A stretch of DNA of 64,000 bases from Smaragdicoccus niigatensis DSM 44881 = NBRC 103563 (GTDB lineage Bacteria; Actinomycetota; Actinomycetes; Mycobacteriales; Mycobacteriaceae). The stretch spans positions 310,001 to 374,000 of the forward strand of contig NZ_AQXZ01000017.1 of assembly GCF_000380645.1 (NCBI RefSeq), in the 5' to 3' direction. A program made the translations under genes and the position numbers. The notes below the pieces were generated by a model. The model was given only the letters and a program-made list of their open reading frames with translations. It was not told where the DNA came from and did not search any database. Shown here piece by piece: positions 35,528 through 44,751 of the stretch (its first letter is position 1; every line of letters starts with the position of its first letter).

Positions 35528-36673
35528 GTGGCACGCGACTATTACGGCATCCTTGGGGTGGCAAAAAACGCCAACGAGCAGGAGCTCAAGCGGGCATACC
35601 GCAAATTGGCACGTGAGTACCACCCAGACGTCAATCAGGGCGAAGACGCGCACGAGAAGTTCAAGGAGATCTCGCAGGCGTACGAGGTCCTGAACGACCC
35701 GGAGAAGCGCCGCATCGTCGACGCCGGCGGTGACCCGCTCGAGCAGCGCGGCGCGGGTGGCTTCAGCGGCCAGGGCTTCGGCGGTATGGGCGACATCTTC
35801 GATGCGTTCTTCGGTGCTGGCATGGGCGGTGGAGGCGGCCGTCGCGAGCCGCGCGGTCGCGTCCAGGCGGGTGCCGACTCGCTGCTTCGTACGCGCCTGA
35901 CGCTCGAGGAATGTGCGGCTGGAGTCCAGAAGCGCATCGTCGCCGAGACCGCAATCCTGTGCGATGTCTGTACCGGTGCCGGAACGCGCAGCGGGAGCAA
36001 GCCGGAGCGCTGCGGTACGTGTGGCGGCGCAGGTGAAGTGCAGTCGATCCAGCGCTCGTTCCTCGGCAACGTCATGACGTCCCGCATGTGCCCGACGTGC
36101 CGTGGCGCCGGCGAAGTCATCGCCGACCCGTGCCACAAGTGCGGTGGCGACGGCCGGGTGCGTTCGCGTCGCGAGATCACCGCGAACATCCCGCCGGGCA
36201 TCGCGAGCGGTATGCGTGTGCGTCTGGCCGCGCAGGGTGAGGTCGGTCCCGGTGGCGGTCCGGCCGGTGACCTGTACATCGAGGTGCTCGAAGCACCGCA
36301 CGATGTCTTCGTCCGCGATGGCGACGACCTGCACTGCACGATCCGCATCCCCATGGTCGACGCGGCCCTCGGCACAACCGTCGTGATCGACACGATCCTC
36401 GACGGTCCGGTCGAGCTCACGATCGCTCCGGGCACCCAGCCGGGGTCGGTGTCGCATTTGCGCGGTCACGGCATGCCGAAGCTGCGTTCGTCGATCCGTG
36501 GTGACGTGCACGCGCACCTCGAGGTGGTCATTCCGTCGAAGTTGGACGGCAAGTCGGCCGACCTCGTGCGTGACCTCAAGGCCCGGCTCCACGAGAAGGC
36601 TGAGGTTGTCTCAAGCTCCTCGGCGCACTCGGGCGGGTTGTTCTCGCGCCTGCGTGCTTCCTTCAGCCGGTAG
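35528..36673 (+). CDS. dnaJ: Chaperone DnaJ (DnaJ2 type)
   Basis: A 381-residue type I Hsp40. The J-domain has the HPD tripeptide at residues 32-34 (EYHPDVNQG). A Gly/Phe region ([20 protein letters not shown]) follows, then a zinc domain with four C-x-x-C-x-G pairs ([32 protein letters not shown]) and the substrate-binding C-terminal domains. It stimulates DnaK ATPase and hands over unfolded proteins. GTG start at 35528. Being next to hrcA suggests heat-shock control. Confidence 0.97.
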   Translation: MARDYYGILGVAKNANEQELKRAYRKLAREYHPDVNQGEDAHEKFKEISQAYEVLNDPEKRRIVDAGGDPLEQRGAGGFSGQGFGGMGDIFDAFFGAGMGGGGGRREPRGRVQAGADSLLRTRLTLEECAAGVQKRIVAETAILCDVCTGAGTRSGSKPERCGTCGGAGEVQSIQRSFLGNVMTSRMCPTCRGAGEVIADPCHKCGGDGRVRSRREITANIPPGIASGMRVRLAAQGEVGPGGGPAGDLYIEVLEAPHDVFVRDGDDLHCTIRIPMVDAALGTTVVIDTILDGPVELTIAPGTQPGSVSHLRGHGMPKLRSSIRGDVHAHLEVVIPSKLDGKSADLVRDLKARLHEKAEVVSSSSAHSGGLFSRLRASFSR

Positions 36674-37434
36674 TGGCAGCCACCGTCTTCTACGTTGAGG
36701 CGCTGCCGGACGGTGGCGTCGCCGAGCTGACCGGCCCGGACGGCCACCATGCGGCCCGCGTTCTTCGGCTGCGCGTGGGGGAGAAGATCGTGCTGAGCGA
36801 CGGCGTCGGCGGCCTCGCGTCGTCTGTTGTTTCGGCGGTCGATCGGGACACGGTGTCTTTGGATGTCGTGTCTCGGAAGGCTGCGGACCGCGTTCGACCT
36901 GCGGTGACGGTGGTTCAGGCCTTGCCGAAGTCGGAGCGTGCCGAGCTCGCGGTCGATCTCGCGGTGGAGGCTGGCGCCGACGTTTTGATCCCGTGGCAGG
37001 CGTCGCGGTCGATCACGCAGTGGAAGGGCGAGAAGGCCACCGCCGGCGCTCGAAAGTGGCAGGCGGTGGCACGCTCAGCGGCCCAGCAGGCGCGGCGGCC
37101 GTACTTGCCGATCGTCTCGGACTTGGTGTCGACGAAGCAATTGGTCGAGCAGGTGCGGGTCTTCGATGGTTTGGTGCTGGCGCTTCATGAGTCCGCGGCG
37201 ACTCGAATGGCTGATGTCGATCTCGATGTTCCGGCGGTCATGCTCATCGTCGGTCCCGAGGGCGGTATCGCCGACGGCGAGATCGCGTCGCTGCGGGAGG
37301 CCGGCGCAGTGCCGGTTCTCTTGGGACCCAATGTCTTACGAAGTGTGACGGCAGCTTCTGTCGCGCTGGGTGCAATCGGCGTTCGGACTGGGCGCTGGGA
37401 TACAGCGCCGGTGGAGTGGTCGGACCGGGTCTGA
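36673..37434 (+). CDS. rsmE: 16S rRNA (uracil-1498-N3)-methyltransferase RsmE
   Basis: A 253-residue SPOUT methyltransferase. The N-terminal PUA-like part (LTGPDGHHAARVLRLRVGEK) is followed by the trefoil-knot domain: VVQALPKSERAELAVDLAVE, ARSAAQQARRPYLPIV and the SAM-binding LIVGPEGGIADGE and LLGPNVLRSVTAA. It methylates U1498 in helix 44 of 16S rRNA. The GTG at 36673 overlaps the dnaJ stop (TAGTG). A perfect copy of the dispersed palindrome starts 4 bases after its stop. Confidence 0.96.
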   Translation: MAATVFYVEALPDGGVAELTGPDGHHAARVLRLRVGEKIVLSDGVGGLASSVVSAVDRDTVSLDVVSRKAADRVRPAVTVVQALPKSERAELAVDLAVEAGADVLIPWQASRSITQWKGEKATAGARKWQAVARSAAQQARRPYLPIVSDLVSTKQLVEQVRVFDGLVLALHESAATRMADVDLDVPAVMLIVGPEGGIADGEIASLREAGAVPVLLGPNVLRSVTAASVALGAIGVRTGRWDTAPVEWSDRV

Positions 37435-37437
37435 GTT

Positions 37438-37489
37438 CTGCACCCTCACGCTGGTTTTGAGGGAAGGCGCTACCAGCGTGAGGGTGCAG
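37438..37489. repeat. Dispersed palindromic repeat, copy B (perfect arms)
   Basis: Perfect 18-base arms CTGCACCCTCACGCTGGT (37438-37455) and its complement (37472-37489) around a 16-base loop. It begins 4 bases after the rsmE stop and ends 10 bases before the stop of the convergent HAAS-domain gene. Same family as 2712, 55436 and 56401. Confidence 0.88.
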
Positions 37490-37499
37490 CACTGTCGCG

Positions 37500-38588
37500 T
37501 TACGGCGCCGGGGCAGGTTCCACAGTCGTCGTCGGCGCCGGAGTTGTCGTGGTTGTGCTGGTGGTCGGTGCGGCCGACTGTGGAATCGCGACGGTGAACG
37601 GGGTTTCTCGCGACTCCTTGCACTGACCCTCGTCGGTCACCGTGTTCTTGGGGAAGTGGTTGTCGGTGCCCGCGGATTCCATGCCGTACTGACCGCATTT
37701 CGCGCCGTTGATATTGATCGGGTGACCGTCCTGATCGACGAGGTAGAAGTCAGGGATCGGCTTGCCGTCCGGCGTGAACCCGTAGATGTTGGTGACGTCG
37801 CCGTTCATGCCGGGCATGAGCACGGCAGGTTGGCGGTAATCGGTGCGGGCGTAATCGGTCATCGCCTCCGGTACGCCCAGAACGGACCCGATCGCGATGG
37901 CCGAGAGCGGAACGGTCGCCCACAACCAGGCACGATTCGTGCCCACGCGAGGTCCAGCGAAGATGATGAGGCCGGCGCTCGCCGCGAAGATCGGCAGCGC
38001 AAGGGCCGCATCGCTGTGGCGGGTGAGAAATAACGCCGCTCCGACGAAGATGAATGCGGCGCCGATCCACCAACCGGGCGCGAGCGATTTCAGGTAGCGG
38101 CCAGTCGGGGAGTCGTACGACTCGCGCAACCAGACGACCTCCGGAAGCTCTTCGAAAGCGCCCGTGCCGCGTCGCACCACCGAGACGGCGCTGAATCCGA
38201 TCACTGTGCCGCACAGCAGGATCCCGACAAAGAGCGCCTCCGCCGCGCCGTCCACGATAGCGATCAACGCGAACCACATGAGTGCGAAGCTCGCGATGAG
38301 CATGCTCCAGAGCGCGAGGCGGGGACGCCGGGAGACGTTTGTCGTGCCGGTCGGTGCCGGCGGGTAGTCGCCCGCCGATCGCAGTTCCGCGGCGTACTGC
38401 TCGGGCGTCCCGAGCCGGCCAATCATGTCCCGCAACGTGCAGTCGGGCCCGATTTCGGCCGCGATGTCCGCGAGGTGCGGTCGGACATCGTCGAGGAGAT
38501 CGTCGACTTCGGTGCCGGGGATGTCGGCGAGCGACGTCCGCACCCGGGTCAGATATTCGTGCGTTGCACGGGTGGCTATGGCGTTCAC
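37500..38588 (-). CDS. HAAS-domain membrane protein paired with PadR
   Basis: A 362-residue membrane protein. The N-terminus (ATHEYLTRVRTSLADIPGTE, then LGTPEQYAAELRSAGDY) is the HAAS signalling helix domain that occurs with PadR repressors. Several transmembrane helices follow (LWSMLIASFALMWFALIAIV; GILLCGTVIGFSAVSVV; WWIGAAFIFVGAALFL; LPIFAASAGLIIFAG; WLWATVPLSAIAIGSVLG), then an extracytoplasmic domain with two Cys and a Thr/Pro tail. GTG start at 38588 overlaps the padR stop (GTGA). Function unknown; probably an envelope protein under PadR control. Confidence 0.8.
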   Translation of the reverse strand: MNAIATRATHEYLTRVRTSLADIPGTEVDDLLDDVRPHLADIAAEIGPDCTLRDMIGRLGTPEQYAAELRSAGDYPPAPTGTTNVSRRPRLALWSMLIASFALMWFALIAIVDGAAEALFVGILLCGTVIGFSAVSVVRRGTGAFEELPEVVWLRESYDSPTGRYLKSLAPGWWIGAAFIFVGAALFLTRHSDAALALPIFAASAGLIIFAGPRVGTNRAWLWATVPLSAIAIGSVLGVPEAMTDYARTDYRQPAVLMPGMNGDVTNIYGFTPDGKPIPDFYLVDQDGHPININGAKCGQYGMESAGTDNHFPKNTVTDEGQCKESRETPFTVAIPQSAAPTTSTTTTTPAPTTTVEPAPAP

Positions 38589-38908
38589 TGTTCCCCCTTG
38601 AGAAGCGAGTTCATGGCGTTGGCGAAGGAGTTCCAGGCGGTGGCCCCTTCGGAGAGCCTGGTCCGTCCGGCGTCGTTGAGTGCGTAGTACTTGCGATGTG
38701 GTCCTTCGTCGCTGGGTACGACGTACGACGTGAGAGCGCCCGCTTTGTACAGGCGCCGAAGGGTGCCGTAGACCGACGCGTCGCCGACTTCTTCGAGACC
38801 CGCGGTGCGGAGGCGGCGGAGTACGTCGTAGCCGTATCCGTCGTCGTCCCGCAGGACCGTCAGCACCGCGAGGTCGAGCACACCCTTGAGAAGTTGACTG
38901 GTGTCCAA
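38585..38908 (-). CDS. PadR-family transcriptional regulator
   Basis: A 107-residue winged-helix repressor: LLKGVLDLAVLTVLRDDDGY, YDVLRRLRTAGLEEVGDASV, YGTLRRLYKAGAL and the wing GPHRKYYALNDAG are the PadR core, with a short C-terminal helix. The start is probably TTG 38908, just after AAGGAGG. It overlaps the HAAS gene by four bases. PadR proteins usually repress their own operon; a TGCGCA pair upstream (38951-38966) is a candidate site. Confidence 0.92.
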   Translation of the reverse strand: MDTSQLLKGVLDLAVLTVLRDDDGYGYDVLRRLRTAGLEEVGDASVYGTLRRLYKAGALTSYVVPSDEGPHRKYYALNDAGRTRLSEGATAWNSFANAMNSLLKGEQ

Positions 38909-38950
38909 TATGCCTCCTTCCGCTCTTGCGGTTTGGACGCTACCACGCAA

Positions 38951-38966
38951 TGCGCAGTAGTGCGCA
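38951..38966. promoter_or_regulatory. TGCGCA-N4-TGCGCA, candidate PadR operator
   Basis: Two palindromic TGCGCA hexamers separated by GTAG, lying 43-58 bases upstream of the padR start. On the minus strand TAGCGT (TANNNT) lies between the site and the gene, so the pair falls in the -35 region of the likely padR promoter. Confidence 0.45.
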
Positions 38967-39054
38967 ATAGCGCGGCGCGACTATTGAAAAGCGAATCAGT
39001 CGTACCCGGCGATAGAATCGAGGGACATCTACCGAGAGAAGGTTCGAGCGCTCA

Positions 39055-40095
39055 TTGACCACACCTGAGGACGACACTCTGACTGACCGGACTGTCAGGT
39101 CCAGCATCCAACTGGATCCCGCAACGGTGTTCACGCTGCTCGGCACGGCAGACGAAAATCTCCGCACGCTCGAAACGCTTCTCGACGCCGATCTTCATGT
39201 CCGCGGCGACATCATGACGATCTCCGGCAAGGCCGGTGATGTCGCGCTTGCCGAGCGAGTCGTCGAGCAGCTGTCAGATCTGCAGCGCCGGGGTCAGCGC
39301 GTCACGCCCGAGTCGGTGCGGCACACGTTTTCGATGCTGACCGAAGGGCTGCACGAATCGCCCGCCGAGGTGCTCAGCCTCGACATTCTGTCGCGCCGCG
39401 GTAAGACGATTCGACCCAAGACTCTCAACCAGAAGCGCTACGTCGACGCGATCGACGAGAACACCATCGTGTTCGGGATTGGGCCGGCGGGTACCGGCAA
39501 GACGTACCTGGCGATGGCGAAAGCTGTTCAGGCGCTGCAGATCAAAGAGGTCACGCGCATCATCCTGACGCGTCCGGCGGTCGAGGCGGGGGAGCGGCTG
39601 GGCTTCCTGCCGGGCACGCTCAACGAAAAGATCGACCCGTACCTGCGTCCGTTGTACGACGCGCTCAACGACATGATGGACCCGGAGTCGGTGACGAAGC
39701 TGATGCAAGCCGGAGTCATCGAGGTCGCGCCGCTGGCATTTATGCGGGGTAGAACGATCAATGATGCGTTCATCATTCTCGACGAGGCGCAGAACACCAC
39801 GCGTGAGCAGATGAAGATGTTCCTCACCCGGCTTGGTTTCAACTCGAAGATGATCATCACCGGCGACGTCACCCAGATCGACCTGCCTGGTGGCGCCACG
39901 TCCGGCCTCCGGGCTGCGGCGGAGATCCTCCCCAACATCGACGGCATCCACTTCTCGGAGCTGACCAGCGCGGATGTTGTGCGCCACCGGCTCGTGAGCC
40001 AGATTGTCGACGCGTACCAGAGGTACGAGGACGGGCAGGATCTCGGGAACCGGGCTCAGCGGCGCGATGCTCAGCAACGGCGTGGTCGGCGTTAA
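39055..40095 (+). CDS. phoH: PhoH-like ATPase
   Basis: A 346-residue PhoH1-type protein. An N-terminal KH-like RNA-binding region (FTLLGTADENLRTLETLLDA) precedes the PhoH helicase core: Walker A GIGPAGTGKTYLAMA, Walker B AFIILDEAQNTT, and GDVTQIDLPGGATSGL. The C-terminus is basic (NRAQRRDAQQRRGRR). The role is probably RNA handling together with YbeY, the next gene. Start TTG 39055 follows GAGAGAAGG; TAGAAT at 39013-39018 is a likely -10 box. It is divergent from padR and opens the phoH-ybeY-CorC-era operon. Confidence 0.95.
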   Translation: MTTPEDDTLTDRTVRSSIQLDPATVFTLLGTADENLRTLETLLDADLHVRGDIMTISGKAGDVALAERVVEQLSDLQRRGQRVTPESVRHTFSMLTEGLHESPAEVLSLDILSRRGKTIRPKTLNQKRYVDAIDENTIVFGIGPAGTGKTYLAMAKAVQALQIKEVTRIILTRPAVEAGERLGFLPGTLNEKIDPYLRPLYDALNDMMDPESVTKLMQAGVIEVAPLAFMRGRTINDAFIILDEAQNTTREQMKMFLTRLGFNSKMIITGDVTQIDLPGGATSGLRAAAEILPNIDGIHFSELTSADVVRHRLVSQIVDAYQRYEDGQDLGNRAQRRDAQQRRGRR

Positions 40096-40104
40096 GGTTT
40101 CGGC

Positions 40105-40650
40105 ATGAGTATCGAGGTCTCCAACGAATCGGGGATGGACGTCGACGAGGCTGATCTGATGGCTGTCGCCAAGTTCGCCATCGACAAGATGGACGTGCAT
40201 CCAGGTGCGGAGCTGTCGATGATCCTCGTCGATGACGCGACGATGGCCGACCTCCACATGAAGTGGATGGACCTGCCCGGACCGACTGATGTCATGAGCT
40301 TCCCGATGGACGAGCTCACGCCGGGTGGCCGTCCTGACGCGTCGCCGGTCGGGCCGTCGATGCTCGGCGACATTGTGCTTTGTCCGTCGTTCGCGCTGGG
40401 TCAGGCGAAGAAGGCCGGGCACTCTCTCGACCAGGAGCTCTGGCTTCTCACGATCCACGGCGTGCTGCACCTCCTGGGGTACGACCACGCCGAGCCGGAC
40501 GAGGAGAAGGAGATGTTCGGCATCCAGAACCAGATCCTCGCCGAGTGGCTCGCCGAAGTTCGCAAGCGCGAGCGCAAGGCGTTCCAAGCGGAGCGCGACC
40601 GGAAGCTGCTCGGGAAAACGGGCTTCCTGCCGGTCGACGAAACGCAGTGA
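40105..40650 (+). CDS. ybeY: Endoribonuclease YbeY (rRNA maturation)
   Basis: A 181-residue zinc metalloprotein; the signature [20 protein letters not shown] supplies the three His zinc ligands (H-x3-H-x5-H). The N-terminal [20 protein letters not shown] and [11 protein letters not shown] blocks are also typical. YbeY processes 16S rRNA 3' ends and takes part in ribosome quality control. It has a longer C-terminal basic tail than the E. coli protein. It starts 9 bases after phoH and overlaps the next gene by four bases (GTGA). Confidence 0.96.
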   Translation: MSIEVSNESGMDVDEADLMAVAKFAIDKMDVHPGAELSMILVDDATMADLHMKWMDLPGPTDVMSFPMDELTPGGRPDASPVGPSMLGDIVLCPSFALGQAKKAGHSLDQELWLLTIHGVLHLLGYDHAEPDEEKEMFGIQNQILAEWLAEVRKRERKAFQAERDRKLLGKTGFLPVDETQ

Positions 40651-41966
40651 TCGGCCCGATCTCGGCGATCTTCCTCGCGGTCGTGCTGGTCATCCTCGGA
40701 GGATTGTTCTCGGCTGTCGACTCTGCACTTCTGACCACATCGGCGGCCCGCGCCGAGGAGATGGTCCGTGATGGCCGTCCCGGCGCGCGCCGCGTCGTCC
40801 GGGTGGTGGCGGACAAGGCCCGCTACGTCAACCTGATGGTCTTGCTGCGCATCGTCTGCGAGGTTGCGGCAACGGTGTTGCTTGCGGACGCGCTGCTCGA
40901 ATTGATGGCATCGGGCTGGGCTCTGCTGACGACTGCCCTGGTCATGGCGCTGGTCGCGTACATCGTCATCGGTGTTGGCCCGCGAACCCTCGGTCGACAG
41001 CACGCGTACTCGATCATGCTCGTGGCCGTGTGGCCGCTGCAGCTGCTGCGCACGGTCATGGGGCCGGTGACGCAATTGCTCATCCTTCTCGGTAATGCGA
41101 TCACGCCCGGTAAGGGTTTCCGGAACGGTCCGTTCGCGACGGAAATCGAACTCCGCGAGATCGTGGATATGGCGCAGGAACGCGGCGTCGTCGCGGCCGA
41201 TGAAGGACGCATGATCCAGTCGGTTTTCGAACTCGGCGACACGGCCGCGCGTGGCGTGATGGTGCCGCGGACCGAGATGGTCTGGATCGAAGACGACAAG
41301 ACGATTCAGCAGGCGGCGTCTCTCGCGGTTCGAAGTGGGCATTCGCGTATCCCGGTTATCGGCGAGAACGTCGACGACGTCCTCGGCGTCGTCTACCTGC
41401 GCGACCTCGTTTCCCACCTGACCGCGAGTCGCGGCAACACGCCCGTGCGCGATGTCATGCGTCCGCCGGTGTTCGTGCCGGATTCGAAGCCGCTCGATAC
41501 CTTGCTCGCGGAGATGCAGCGGGACCGGAACCACATGGCTCTGCTCGTGGACGAATACGGCGGCATCGCGGGCCTCGTGACGATCGAGGACGTTCTCGAA
41601 GAGATCGTGGGCGAGATCGCCGATGAATACGACGGCAGCGAGACCCCACCGATCGAGGACCTCGGCAACGGTAAGTACCGCGTCTCGGCCCGACTGCGCC
41701 TCGAGGAACTGGGCGAGATCTTCGGGATGGAGATCGAGGACGACGAGGTCGAGACCGTCGGCGGTCTCCTCGGTCACCGGCTGGGCCGGGTACCGCTGCC
41801 CGGCAGCAAGGTCGTCAGCAATGGCCTCGTCCTCAAGGGCGAAGGCGGCGCCGACGAGCGCGGCCGAATGAGAATTAACACGGTTCTCGTCAAGCGGACG
41901 CCGCGCGCGAAGGAACCTGAGGTAGCGACGTCGAAAAAGAAGAAGGACAACGGTGGCGATGAGTGA
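40647..41966 (+). CDS. CorC/HlyC-type CBS-domain membrane protein (CNNM-like)
   Basis: A 439-residue protein: DUF21 transmembrane domain (four hydrophobic segments in residues ~1-165), a CBS pair ([20 protein letters not shown] through [20 protein letters not shown]) and a C-terminal CorC_HlyC domain, ending in a Lys-rich tail. Such proteins are linked to magnesium/cobalt export or membrane integrity. GTG 40647 lies within the ybeY stop. It is in the phoH-ybeY-era operon, as in mycobacteria (Rv2366c). Confidence 0.93.
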   Translation: MIGPISAIFLAVVLVILGGLFSAVDSALLTTSAARAEEMVRDGRPGARRVVRVVADKARYVNLMVLLRIVCEVAATVLLADALLELMASGWALLTTALVMALVAYIVIGVGPRTLGRQHAYSIMLVAVWPLQLLRTVMGPVTQLLILLGNAITPGKGFRNGPFATEIELREIVDMAQERGVVAADEGRMIQSVFELGDTAARGVMVPRTEMVWIEDDKTIQQAASLAVRSGHSRIPVIGENVDDVLGVVYLRDLVSHLTASRGNTPVRDVMRPPVFVPDSKPLDTLLAEMQRDRNHMALLVDEYGGIAGLVTIEDVLEEIVGEIADEYDGSETPPIEDLGNGKYRVSARLRLEELGEIFGMEIEDDEVETVGGLLGHRLGRVPLPGSKVVSNGLVLKGEGGADERGRMRINTVLVKRTPRAKEPEVATSKKKKDNGGDE

Positions 41967-42288
41967 TCTCGATGCGGAGGACTCGAAGCTCGTGGTTTTG
42001 GCCCGCGGCGCGATGGGCCGCGCGAACGCAACGTCCGGTGCTGCTGTGCGGGATAGCGACGGACGCACGTATGCCGCTGGGCCCGTATGGCTTTCGACGC
42101 TGAAGCTGTCGGCGCTGCAGTCGGCGGTCGCGGCTGCGCTCTCCAGCGGTGCGGAGGGTTTCGAAGCTGCGGTCGTTCTCGGTGCCGACCTGACCGATGA
42201 CGGTGTGGCAGCTCTCCGCGAGGTGTCGGCTGCCGCGAAGGTCATCGTCGCGAGGCCTAATGGTGAGGTAGTGAGTATCGATGGGTGA
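41959..42288 (+). CDS. Degenerate cytidine deaminase-fold protein
   Basis: A 109-residue protein between the CorC and era genes with overlaps on both sides. [20 protein letters not shown] then [15 protein letters not shown] follows the cytidine deaminase beta-alpha-beta start, but the zinc motifs H/C-A-E and P-C-x-x-C are missing, so it should not deaminate. An equivalent small gene sits at this position in M. tuberculosis (Rv2365c). Start ATG 41959 is taken; GTG 41953 is also possible. Role unknown; its conserved place next to era hints at ribosome biogenesis. Confidence 0.75.
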   Translation: MSDLDAEDSKLVVLARGAMGRANATSGAAVRDSDGRTYAAGPVWLSTLKLSALQSAVAAALSSGAEGFEAAVVLGADLTDDGVAALREVSAAAKVIVARPNGEVVSIDG

Positions 42289-43180
42289 CTTCCACTCCGG
42301 ATTCGTGTGCTTCGTCGGTCGTCCGAACACCGGCAAGTCGACTCTGACGAATGCTCTCGTCGGGGAGAAGATCGCGATCACGTCGGATCGTCCGCAGACC
42401 ACGCGGCACACGATCCGCGGCATCGTGAACCGCGAGAACGCGCAGATCATCCTCGTCGACACGCCTGGTCTGCACCGGCCGCGGACGCTCCTCGGCAAGC
42501 GACTCAACGACCTCGTGCGCGACACCTATTCCGAGGTCGACGTCATCGCCCAGTGCTTCCCGGCCGACGAGAAGATCGGTCCGGGCGATCAATGGATCGC
42601 CGAGCAGATTCGAGCCGTCGCGCCAAAGACCACCATCTTGGGTGTCGTCACCAAGATCGACAAGGTCGGTCGTGACCAGCTCCTCGCGCAACTCCTCGCG
42701 GTGACGAAGCTGCTCGGGCCGAAGGCCGAAGTCGTTCCGGTGTCCGCGGTGTCGAAGGACAACGTCGACACGCTGGTCGAGGTGCTGACCCAACAACTGC
42801 CCGACGGTCCGCAGTATTACCCGGGCGGAGAACTCACCGATGAGCCGGAAGAAACGCTCATGGCCGAGTTCATTCGCGAAGCGGCACTCGAGGGCGTCAC
42901 CGACGAACTTCCGCACTCGATCGCGGTGACGATCGAGGAGGTCATCGAGCGCGAAGGCCGCGATGACATGCTCGAGATCCACGCTTTCATCTACGTCGAG
43001 CGCCAGAGCCAGAAGGCGATCGTGATCGGCAAGGGCGGTTCGCGACTCAAGGAGATCGGGACCACCGCGCGCAAGCAGATCGAGAAGTTGCTCGGCACCA
43101 AGGTCTTCCTGTCATTGCACGTGAAGGTCGCCAAGGAATGGCAGCGCGACCCGAAGCAGCTCGGTCGGCTGGGCTTCTGA
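42281..43180 (+). CDS. era: GTPase Era
   Basis: A 299-residue GTPase needed for 30S ribosome assembly. G1 is GRPNTGKSTLTN, G3 DTPGLHRPRTLLG, G4 TKIDK, and the C-terminal KH domain holds VIGKGGSRLKEIGTTARKQI, which binds the 3' end of 16S rRNA. It starts at ATG 42281, overlapping the upstream gene by 8 bases, and closes the phoH operon. Confidence 0.97.
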   Translation: MGDFHSGFVCFVGRPNTGKSTLTNALVGEKIAITSDRPQTTRHTIRGIVNRENAQIILVDTPGLHRPRTLLGKRLNDLVRDTYSEVDVIAQCFPADEKIGPGDQWIAEQIRAVAPKTTILGVVTKIDKVGRDQLLAQLLAVTKLLGPKAEVVPVSAVSKDNVDTLVEVLTQQLPDGPQYYPGGELTDEPEETLMAEFIREAALEGVTDELPHSIAVTIEEVIEREGRDDMLEIHAFIYVERQSQKAIVIGKGGSRLKEIGTTARKQIEKLLGTKVFLSLHVKVAKEWQRDPKQLGRLGF

Positions 43181-43185
43181 GCCGT

Positions 43186-44730
43186 ATGGCCCCGCCGTCG
43201 ATCCGCCTGGCAGAACTCGTTTCGGCGATGTCGCTCGTGTCCGATCTGGGCATGGGGCGACCGTCTGAGCGGGTGCTTCGACAGACCGTTGTCGCACTTC
43301 GGCTCGCGGACAAAGCGGGCCTTCCCGCACAGGTGAAGTCGCAGACGTACTACACATCGCTGCTGATGTGGTTGGGGTGCGCGGTCGATACGAGCGATCT
43401 CGCCGAACTGTTCGGCGACGAGACTCAGCTATACGCCGAAACCCACGACGGCGACCTCGGTGGCGCCGCGATGGCCGCGTTCGTCCTGCGTCGTCTCGGC
43501 CGGGGCGGCTCGGGTCTGCGACGGGTCGGGATGGTCGGCGAGTTCTTCGCGACCGGCGGCGGGTCCGTCGAGAAGGTCATGCGATCGCACTGTCAGGCCG
43601 CGAGTGATTTCGCCGAGCGCCTCGATCTCGGACAAGACGTGTCGCGGGCGCTCACGCAGGCGTTCGAGCGCTGGGATGGTCGTGGCGTGCCGGGCGACGT
43701 GAAGGCAGAAGATCTCGCGCTGCCGATCCGGCTCGCACAGATCGCCGACAACATCGAACATTTTCACCATGCGACGGGACCGCACGCGGCGCTGGACGTC
43801 GTGCGCGATCGCCGCGGGACGCAGTTCGACCCGGACCTGGCGGACTGCTTTCTCGCCCACCACGACGACGTGCTCGCCGGCCTCGACGACCTGCCTGCTT
43901 GGGAAGAGATCGTTCGGGAGGACCCGCAGCTCGGTGTCCCGTTGACGCAGGCTCAGGTCGACGTGGCATTGGAGGCGTTCGCCGACTTCGCGGATTTGAA
44001 GTCGCCGAGCCGGACCGGGAACTCGCGAGCGGTAGCGCGTCTCGCGGAGGCGGCCGCCAAACATTTGTCGATGCACGCGGAAGACGTCCGGCTGGTCCGG
44101 CGCGCGGCGCTCGTCCATGACCTCGGAATGGTCGGGGTCCCGAGCACGATCTGGGAGTCGACGAAGCCGTGGACGCGGATGCAGCGTGAGCGCGCGCAGA
44201 CGCACCCGTATCTGGCCGAGCGGATGTTGGCGCACGTGCCCGGTCTGTCGGCCGTGGCTCGCTGCGCCGGTATGCACCACGAGCGGCTCGACGGGTCGGG
44301 CTACCCGCACGGGTTGAGCGGCGCGGCGATCCCGATGACGGCGCGGGTGCTGGCCGCGGCGGATGTGTTCGTCGCATTGCAGCAACCACGGCCCCATCGA
44401 CCGGCGTATTCGACGGCGAAGGCCCGGCAGATCCTGCTCCAGGAAGTTCGTGACGGCAAGCTCGACGGGGATGCCGTGGAGGCGGTTCTGGCCGCTGCCG
44501 GCGAACGGGGGACGGCGCGCCGACGCCCGCCGAACGGGCTCACCGAACGTGAGGTCGAGGTGCTGCTCGGGCTCGCTCGCGGGTTGTCGAATCCGGAGAT
44601 CGCGGCCGAGATGTCGATCTCGCGCAAGACGGTGTCGAGCCATCTCGAGCACATCTTCACCAAGCTCGGTGTCAAGACCCGAACTCAGGCAGCGCTTTTT
44701 GCGATGCGCGAGGGTCTCACTGAAGTGTGA
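43186..44730 (+). CDS. HD-domain phosphohydrolase fused to a LuxR-type DNA-binding domain
   Basis: A 514-residue two-part regulator. It has HD/HD-GYP-like regions: a first degenerate half (residues ~1-220) and a second with LVHDLGMVGVPSTIWES, RCAGMHHERLDGSGYPHGL (HD-GYP-like HHERxDGxGYP) and AADVFVAL. The C-terminus is a LuxR/FixJ winged helix: LTEREVEVLLGLARGLSNPE then IAAEMSISRKTVSSHLEHIF. It could link hydrolysis of a nucleotide signal to transcription. The start ATG 43186 is 6 bases after era. DUF72 follows 21 bases later. The domain call is firm, the signal unknown. Confidence 0.88.
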   Translation: MAPPSIRLAELVSAMSLVSDLGMGRPSERVLRQTVVALRLADKAGLPAQVKSQTYYTSLLMWLGCAVDTSDLAELFGDETQLYAETHDGDLGGAAMAAFVLRRLGRGGSGLRRVGMVGEFFATGGGSVEKVMRSHCQAASDFAERLDLGQDVSRALTQAFERWDGRGVPGDVKAEDLALPIRLAQIADNIEHFHHATGPHAALDVVRDRRGTQFDPDLADCFLAHHDDVLAGLDDLPAWEEIVREDPQLGVPLTQAQVDVALEAFADFADLKSPSRTGNSRAVARLAEAAAKHLSMHAEDVRLVRRAALVHDLGMVGVPSTIWESTKPWTRMQRERAQTHPYLAERMLAHVPGLSAVARCAGMHHERLDGSGYPHGLSGAAIPMTARVLAAADVFVALQQPRPHRPAYSTAKARQILLQEVRDGKLDGDAVEAVLAAAGERGTARRRPPNGLTEREVEVLLGLARGLSNPEIAAEMSISRKTVSSHLEHIFTKLGVKTRTQAALFAMREGLTEV

Positions 44731-44751
44731 AACATCGGGTATCCCGACGGT

